Below are positions 6,600-10,765 of a stretch of DNA of 10,765 nt, piece after piece. Both the position numbers and the translations under genes were made by a program. This DNA comes from Candidatus Glassbacteria bacterium RIFCSPLOWO2_12_FULL_58_11 (GTDB lineage: Bacteria > Gemmatimonadota > Glassbacteria > GWA2-58-10): contig MFIX01000019.1 of the NCBI GenBank assembly GCA_001780825.1, positions 617-11,381 of the forward strand, written 5' to 3'. The notes beneath the pieces were generated by a model, which had not been told where the DNA came from, ran no database searches, and saw only the letters and a list, made by a program, of their open reading frames with translations. Numbering within the stretch: position 1 is the stretch's first letter; every line of letters begins with the position of its first letter.

Positions 6600-8327
6600 A
6601 TGAAAAGCTGGACATTCTGTCTGCTGCTCCTGGCTGCCCTGCTTAGCCTCAGCGCCTGCAGCAAACCGAAGATTTACCCTCTGCGCTGGGTCTATGCCAG
6701 CAACAACCTCTCGGATGACAGCCAGGTGGCGGAACTCGATTCGATTGTGCGGGTGGCCGCGGCCCATGGGCTCAACGGCCTGTATCTTTCCTCGGGCTTT
6801 GATGCCATCGACCTCAAGCAGCCCGAGTATTTCGAGCGGCTGGCGCGGATAAAAAGTATCTGCGACAGCCTGGGGATGGAGATCATCCCGCGCTGCCTGG
6901 ATGTGGGCTATAACGGCGGAGTACTGGCTCACAACAAAAACCTGGCCGAGGGCCTGCCGGTCGAGGAAACCCTGTTTGTGGTAAAGAAAGGCGAGGCCCG
7001 GGTCGTGGCCGATCCGCCGGTCGGGATCGTCAACGGCGGCTTCGAAAAAGTCGTCAAAAAAGAAATCCCCGGCTTCACTTTCGGCGGACCGCTGGACGAA
7101 ATAGTTTTCGTGGACAAGACCGTGGTCCAGGAGGGCAAAACCGCACTGCGATTCGAGAATTTCGGCGGCAAGGAGGACAATCCGGGCCGTCTGTTTATGG
7201 AAATTGCGGTACAGCCTCGCCGCCAGTACCGCCTGTCCCTCTGGGTCAGGACAGAGGGGCTGGACGAGGCCAATCCTTTCGGCTCCGGCCGCTTCCGGGT
7301 CGAGGTGCTGGGCGGCGGCGAGCGTCCCTTGAGTTATTACGATCCGCGCGTCCGCACGACCCAGGATTGGAAACAGGTGGTGGTGGGTTTCAACAGCAAG
7401 ACCTACAACAGCGTAAAAATCTCCATCGGAGTCTGGCGCGGCAAGACCGGACGCTTCTGGGTAGATGATCTGCGGATGGAAGAGATCGGGCTGGTCAATG
7501 TGCTGCGCCGGAACGGAACGCCCCTGACCGTGCGCGGAGAAAAGAGCGGCATCACTTACGAGGAGGGAAAAGACTACGACCCCGTGGCCGACCCGGAGCT
7601 CAGTTTCCGCTTCAACCATGACGGCCCGCAGATCACGATCCCCGCGGGCAGCCGGATCAAGGAGAGCGAGCGGCTGCGGGTGAGCTACTACCACGGCATG
7701 ACCGTCTACCAGAGCCAGGTCACCGCCTGCATGTCCGAGCCGGAGGTCTATGAGATCTGGCGCAAGGATGTCCAGCTGATCAAGCAGCACCTGGCGCCGA
7801 AAAAATATTTTGTCAGTGTCGATGAGGTCCGGGCCGGCGGCACTTGCCAGGCCTGCCAGGACCGTCACCTGACCATGGGCCAGATTCTCGCCGATTGTAT
7901 CCGCAAACAGGAAGCGATCATCCATGAGATCGACCCGCAGGCCGAGATAGTGATCTGGAGCGACATGCTGGATCCCAACCACAATGCCCGTCCGCGCGAG
8001 GGCAACTATTACTACCTGGTGGATGATTCTTTCACCGGCTCCTGGGAAAACCTGTCCAAGGACCTGATCATCGCCTGCTGGAGTTTCAGGATGCGGCGCG
8101 AGAGCCTGGACCACTTCTCAAGCCTGGGCTGCCGGACCCTGGCCTGCGGCTATTACGATGAGGACAGCCTGGCCAATGACAGTCTCTGGCTCGAGGCCCT
8201 GGATGCCACGCCCGGTGCCCAGGGGATCATGTACACCACCTGGCTCGACAAGTACGGGCTGCTGGGCGAGTTCGGCGACATGGTATCCAGCCACCAGGTC
8301 CCGGAAAAGCCCGGGCAAAAACTGTAG
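6600..8327 (+). CDS. Lipoprotein, GH20-like TIM barrel with inserted CBM4/9-like domain (paralogue 1)
   Basis: This is a 575-residue lipoprotein with lipobox LSAC (Cys20). Residues 27-120 contain the first barrel strands (LRWVYASNN, HGLNGLYLSSGF, LGMEIIPRCLDVGYNGG). Residues about 143-297 are a beta-sandwich starting with NGGFE (145-149), the usual opening of CBM4/9-like carbohydrate-binding domains, and ending with GRFWVDDLRM. The barrel then resumes with a conserved connector (LVNVLRR, SRIKESERLRVSYYHG), the catalytic-looking pair Asp408-Glu409 (YFVSVDEVR), IWSDM (452-456) and a late strand MYTTWLD (544-550). The Asp-Glu pair recalls GH20-type hexosaminidases, but substrate and mechanism are not shown by sequence alone. 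A CxxC (Cys416, Cys419) directly follows the pair. Start ATG 6600 has GGAGG at 6588-6592 with a 7-base spacer. The 52-base gap to the previous gene supports an operon. The next gene is a collinear paralogue. Confidence 0.75.
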   Translation: MKSWTFCLLLLAALLSLSACSKPKIYPLRWVYASNNLSDDSQVAELDSIVRVAAAHGLNGLYLSSGFDAIDLKQPEYFERLARIKSICDSLGMEIIPRCLDVGYNGGVLAHNKNLAEGLPVEETLFVVKKGEARVVADPPVGIVNGGFEKVVKKEIPGFTFGGPLDEIVFVDKTVVQEGKTALRFENFGGKEDNPGRLFMEIAVQPRRQYRLSLWVRTEGLDEANPFGSGRFRVEVLGGGERPLSYYDPRVRTTQDWKQVVVGFNSKTYNSVKISIGVWRGKTGRFWVDDLRMEEIGLVNVLRRNGTPLTVRGEKSGITYEEGKDYDPVADPELSFRFNHDGPQITIPAGSRIKESERLRVSYYHGMTVYQSQVTACMSEPEVYEIWRKDVQLIKQHLAPKKYFVSVDEVRAGGTCQACQDRHLTMGQILADCIRKQEAIIHEIDPQAEIVIWSDMLDPNHNARPREGNYYYLVDDSFTGSWENLSKDLIIACWSFRMRRESLDHFSSLGCRTLACGYYDEDSLANDSLWLEALDATPGAQGIMYTTWLDKYGLLGEFGDMVSSHQVPEKPGQKL

Positions 8328-8403
8328 TCACCCTGAACGATGAATTGCCACCGGATACCAGGCGGCTTATCACCCTGCAAACCGGTCTGACTGGCCGGTC
8401 TAT

Positions 8404-8412
8404 GGAGGAGGA
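8404..8412 (+). promoter_or_regulatory. Ribosome binding site GGAGGAGGA that fixes the start of paralogue 2
   Basis: This purine run lies 7 bases before ATG 8420, which opens a proper lipoprotein signal. The alternative in-frame starts at 8345 and at ATG 8402 would put the ribosome binding site inside the gene and add 25 or 6 non-signal residues, so 8420 is chosen. Confidence 0.8.
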
Positions 8413-8419
8413 TTCGAAT

Positions 8420-10114
8420 ATGGCAAAAGGCAGATTCCGGGCTTTACTGATTTTTGTTCTGGGCGCTCTTCTGGGAACCACAGGCTGCGGCCAGGCGAAA
8501 GATTATCCCAACCGCTGGGTCTACATGCACGGTAAGCCGCTGGAGAATATGGACCAGGTGGCGTTGATCCGCAAAGTCGCCAAGACCGCCGCGGAGCACG
8601 GCCTGAACGGGCTGGTCCTGGATGCGTTTTTCGACCGGATCGATATGGAGCCGCCCTATAACTACAAGAACCTTCAAGTGATTATGCAGATCTGTAAGGA
8701 CAACAACCTCGAGTTCATTCCCGCGGTTTTCGGCATGGGCTACAATGCGCCGCTGCTGGCCCACGACAAGAACCTGATCGAGGGTCTGCCGGTCAAGGAC
8801 GCCCTGTATGTCGTGTCAGGGAAGGAGGCGCGGCTGGCGGATGATCCGCCGGTGGAGATCGCCAACGGCGGCTTCGAGATGGCCGAGGCCGGCGCACCGG
8901 CCAATTTTACCCTGAACGATAATTCCGGCGAGACGGTCGCGCTGGACAAGACAGTAGCGAAAGCGGGCTCAGCCTCGCTGGCCGTGGCGATGTCGAAAGA
9001 GTACGAGGAGGGCGAGAAGCTGGCGACCCAGGAGGTGGCGGTGCATCCCTACCGCTGCTACCTGCTGAGCTGCTGGGTTAAAACCGAGGGTCTCGAGGGC
9101 TCCGGTGATGTGTTCCCGATGCTGGTGCAGGCTCCGGATGGACGCCGCCTGCAGTATTACATCCCGCCGGTTCCCGGAACCAGCGACTGGGTCCGGGCGG
9201 TAATCGGCTTCAACAGCCGGGGTAACGATAAGGTGCTGGTCTCGGTCGGCACGCCGGCCGGCAAGAGCGGGAAGTTCTGGGTCGATGAGCTGAAAATCGA
9301 GGAGGAGGGACTGGTCAACGTGCTGCGCCGGGAGGGCACGCCCCTGGTGGTGCGCGGTGAGCAGAGCGGCATCGCTTACGAGGAGGGCCGCGATTTCGCC
9401 CCGGTCAGCGATCCGGTCATGACCCTGCTCTTCGACCATCCCGATCCGCCGGTCACAATCCTGCCCGGCAGCAGGATCAAGGATGGTGAGCGGCTCCGGG
9501 TGAGCTTCTACCACAACTATCCGATCTACAACGGCCAGACCCCGGCCTGCATGTCCGAGCCGAAGCTTTACGAAATCTGGCGCAAGACGGCGCGGATGGT
9601 CCACGAGTATGTCAAACCCAACAAGTATTTCCTGGGCACGGATGAGCTGCGCGAGGCCGGCTCATGCGAGGCCTGCGGGAAGCGCGGCCTGAACGTCGCG
9701 CAAATCCTGGGCGACTGTGTCACCAAACAGGAGCAGATAATCCGGGAGCTGAACCCCAAGGCCGAGCTGTTCATCTGGTCCGACATGTTCGATCCGACCC
9801 ATAATGCTCCGGGCGACTACCACAAGGGTTATTTCTACCATGTCGATGAGACCTTCGAGAACTCCTGGAACTACATCCCCAAGGACCTGATCATGGTCTG
9901 CTGGAATTCCGGAAAACGGGACAAGAGCCTGGAGCATTTCCAGAAAAACGGCTTCCGCACCTTCGGCTCCTGCTCGGGCGGGCCGGAGGGGACCCGGGCC
10001 TGGCTGGAAGCGCTGGATAAGACCAAAGGCTCGACCGGGCTCATGTACACCACCTGGAGCGAGAATTTCGAGACGCTGGCCGAATTCGGCGATATCGTGA
10101 ACCGGAAGAAATAA
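8420..10114 (+). CDS. Lipoprotein, GH20-like TIM barrel with inserted CBM4/9-like domain (paralogue 2)
   Basis: This is a 564-residue paralogue of the preceding gene with the same domain order. The signal peptide has lipobox TTGC (Cys23; Thr at -3 is less usual). The first barrel part follows (NRWVYMHGK, HGLNGLVLDAFFD, MGYNAPLLAHDKNL), then the NGGFE-initiated beta-sandwich (about 146-297, ending GKFWVDELKI) and the second barrel part. That part has Asp408-Glu409 (YFLGTDELR), CEAC (416-419), FIWSDMFDP (451-459) and MYTTWSENF (542-550). Key residues fall at the same numbers as in paralogue 1. Over residues 298-332, 27 of 35 positions are identical, while the insert and signal are more divergent. 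This suggests an old tandem duplication with possibly altered glycan specificity. It lacks the short charged tail of paralogue 1 (residues about 564-575). It is the last + strand gene; a strong terminator follows within 40 bases. Fold assignment is fairly sure, substrate unknown. Confidence 0.75.
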   Translation: MAKGRFRALLIFVLGALLGTTGCGQAKDYPNRWVYMHGKPLENMDQVALIRKVAKTAAEHGLNGLVLDAFFDRIDMEPPYNYKNLQVIMQICKDNNLEFIPAVFGMGYNAPLLAHDKNLIEGLPVKDALYVVSGKEARLADDPPVEIANGGFEMAEAGAPANFTLNDNSGETVALDKTVAKAGSASLAVAMSKEYEEGEKLATQEVAVHPYRCYLLSCWVKTEGLEGSGDVFPMLVQAPDGRRLQYYIPPVPGTSDWVRAVIGFNSRGNDKVLVSVGTPAGKSGKFWVDELKIEEEGLVNVLRREGTPLVVRGEQSGIAYEEGRDFAPVSDPVMTLLFDHPDPPVTILPGSRIKDGERLRVSFYHNYPIYNGQTPACMSEPKLYEIWRKTARMVHEYVKPNKYFLGTDELREAGSCEACGKRGLNVAQILGDCVTKQEQIIRELNPKAELFIWSDMFDPTHNAPGDYHKGYFYHVDETFENSWNYIPKDLIMVCWNSGKRDKSLEHFQKNGFRTFGSCSGGPEGTRAWLEALDKTKGSTGLMYTTWSENFETLAEFGDIVNRKK

Positions 10115-10149
10115 GAAAATTCCTGCCGGAATTGGAGGAATGATCTGTT

Positions 10150-10190
10150 AAACAAAGGGGCGGCCAATTGGCCGCCCCTTTGTTTTTTTT
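10150..10190 (+). terminator. Strong rho-independent terminator
   Basis: A perfect inverted repeat has a 16-bp stem, AAACAAAGGGGCGGCC (10150-10165), an AATT loop (10166-10169) and the complementary arm ending at 10185. Eight T residues (10183-10190) overlap and continue beyond the arm. It lies 35 bases after the stop of the last lipoprotein gene. On the opposite strand the hairpin is followed only by TTTGTTTAAC, so termination of the convergent gene here would be weaker. Confidence 0.92.
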
Positions 10191-10215
10191 CACAATCCAA
10201 AAAAATTCAATGTTG

Positions 10216-10236
10216 GGTCATCAGCATGCTGTGACC
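10216..10236. repeat. Imperfect palindrome near the end of the convergent TPR gene
   Basis: GGTCA (10216-10220) and TGACC (10232-10236) flank the self-complementary CAGCATGCTG (10222-10231), with one bulged T at 10221. On the minus strand it lies 25 bases past the TAG stop of the TPR gene. A run of seven T follows about 10 bases later (complement of 10199-10205). It could be a weak 3' terminator hairpin for that gene; the gap before the T-run is longer than usual. An operator role is less likely in a convergent intergenic region. Confidence 0.35.
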
Positions 10237-10261
10237 GAAATAAATTCTCTCAGCTCCCGCC

Positions 10262-10765
10262 CTAAATTTCCGCCAGCCGCCGGGCCGCCTTATACTGATT
10301 GGCGTCCAGCTCGACGGCTTTCCGGAATTCCTCGCCTGCCTTGTCCCGCTCGGCCAGGCCGAGGTAACCCAGTCCAATGGTGTAATGGACCTGGGCCAGA
10401 CGGACATTCTCGGACTCCTGGTCGCCGAACTTGGCGAAAAAAGCCTCCCCGTGACCGCGCTCCAGAGCTTTTCTGCCGCTCTCGACCATTTTGCCGAATA
10501 ACTCGCCGGCCTGTTGTTTCTGCCCGAGTTTCTGCAGGGCCAGTCCCTGGAAGTAACTCAGCTCGGAATATTCATTTATTTCGGCGGAGGCGGTTTTCTG
10601 GAAATACTCGCGGGCTTTCTTTTTGTCTCCCTGCGCCTCGCGGGCCAGACCGATAAAATAATAAGCTTCCGGGTCCGTTCCACCATCCCGCGGCCTTCCG
10701 ACCTCCAGGTTCAGCGGATATTGGAGCGCCGCCTCGAAATCGGCCAGGGCTTCGGTGTACTTGCG
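10262..10765 (-). CDS. C-terminal part of a TPR protein resembling DUF5107-family proteins, 5' truncated
   Basis: Read on the minus strand, the frame is open from the window edge (base 10765) to a TAG at 10262-10264, giving 167 residues; the start is outside the window. The sequence shows tandem helix pairs of tetratricopeptide type: YTEALADFEAALQYP, EAYYFIGLAREAQGDKKKA, ELSYFQGLALQKLGQKQQA and HYTIGLGYLGLAERDKAGEE, then FRKAVELDANQYKAARRL. Interspersed phrases (FFAKFGDQESENVRLAQVHY, the DPEAYYFIGLA turn) match my memory of the C-terminal TPR half of large DUF5107 proteins, which carry an N-terminal mutarotase-like region and occur near glycoside hydrolases. Such TPR arrays normally mediate protein contacts. 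An internal Met at 10487-10489 with TTTGCC upstream has no ribosome binding site and interrupts a repeat, so it is not the start. It is convergent with the lipoprotein cluster and hence a separate transcript. Confidence 0.8.
   Translation of the reverse strand, partial: RKYTEALADFEAALQYPLNLEVGRPRDGGTDPEAYYFIGLAREAQGDKKKAREYFQKTASAEINEYSELSYFQGLALQKLGQKQQAGELFGKMVESGRKALERGHGEAFFAKFGDQESENVRLAQVHYTIGLGYLGLAERDKAGEEFRKAVELDANQYKAARRLAEI

Noticed and set aside
6522..8114. A 530-codon open frame on the minus strand opposite paralogue 1 and the end of the Tat gene
   Set aside because: It is a mirror of GC-rich codon use in the real genes. Its product is low-complexity (Ala/Asp/Val/Leu/His rich) with no recognisable motif, and it covers two well-supported + strand genes.
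8328..8419. A TCACCCTG direct repeat (8328 and 8370) and a 5-bp ACCGG/CCGGT stem (8381-8399) between the paralogues
   Set aside because: Both are short enough to arise by chance in GC-rich DNA, and there is no T-run or conserved spacing to suggest a terminator, riboswitch or operator.
10134..10151. GGAGGA immediately followed by ATG ATC TGT TAA just before the terminator
   Set aside because: It resembles a start region, but the spacer is zero and the frame ends after three codons. It could be a relic of a lost downstream gene, but nothing supports that.
10168..10656. A 162-codon + strand open frame near the right end
   Set aside because: It begins inside the terminator hairpin, has no ribosome binding site and gives a Pro/Arg-rich product. 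The minus-strand TPR frame over the same bases is clearly the coding one.

Overview
The window is a GC-rich bacterial segment carrying a cluster of exported proteins that look like glycan-processing enzymes. The strong GGAGG-type ribosome binding sites, four Sec/lipobox lipoproteins and one twin-arginine (Tat) signal point to a diderm bacterium with a large carbohydrate-active repertoire. Lineages such as Planctomycetota/Verrucomicrobiota or an uncultured FCB-related or candidate-phylum group (e.g. Latescibacterota-like) would fit, but nothing here fixes the taxonomy: there is no rRNA, tRNA or housekeeping marker.

Layout. Bases 1-945 hold the 3' end of a glycoside-hydrolase-like protein (glutamine-amidotransferase-like fold plus C-terminal beta-sandwich). 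A 231-base gap (946-1176) follows, with a perfect 14-bp-arm palindrome and an AT-rich leader that probably contains a promoter. Five genes then run on the + strand with gaps of only 46-92 bases: a lipoprotein with twelve Asp-box repeats resembling GH74 double beta-propellers (1180-3627); a DUF4832-type TIM-barrel lipoprotein (3697-5094); a Tat-exported protein of unknown function that is probably a beta-propeller (5141-6547); and two collinear paralogous lipoproteins (6600-8327 and 8420-10114). In each paralogue a CBM4/9-like domain seems to be inserted into a GH20-like barrel. A very strong intrinsic terminator (10150-10190) closes the array. On the opposite strand, 10262-10765 is the 3' end of a TPR protein whose sequence resembles DUF5107-family proteins.

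How they may work together (inference). Four proteins carry lipid anchors with a non-Asp residue after the Cys, and a fifth leaves by the Tat route, so the cluster probably acts at the cell envelope on an extracellular or periplasmic polysaccharide or glycoconjugate: a GH74-like cleft enzyme or binder, two barrel hydrolases with glycan-binding inserts, a DUF4832 barrel and an accessory propeller. No transporter, SusC/SusD pair, regulator, sulfatase or peptidase is visible here, so substrate and uptake route are unknown. The most original features are the split-barrel duplicated pair with its conserved cysteine set, and the co-occurrence of two propeller proteins with three barrel lipoproteins.
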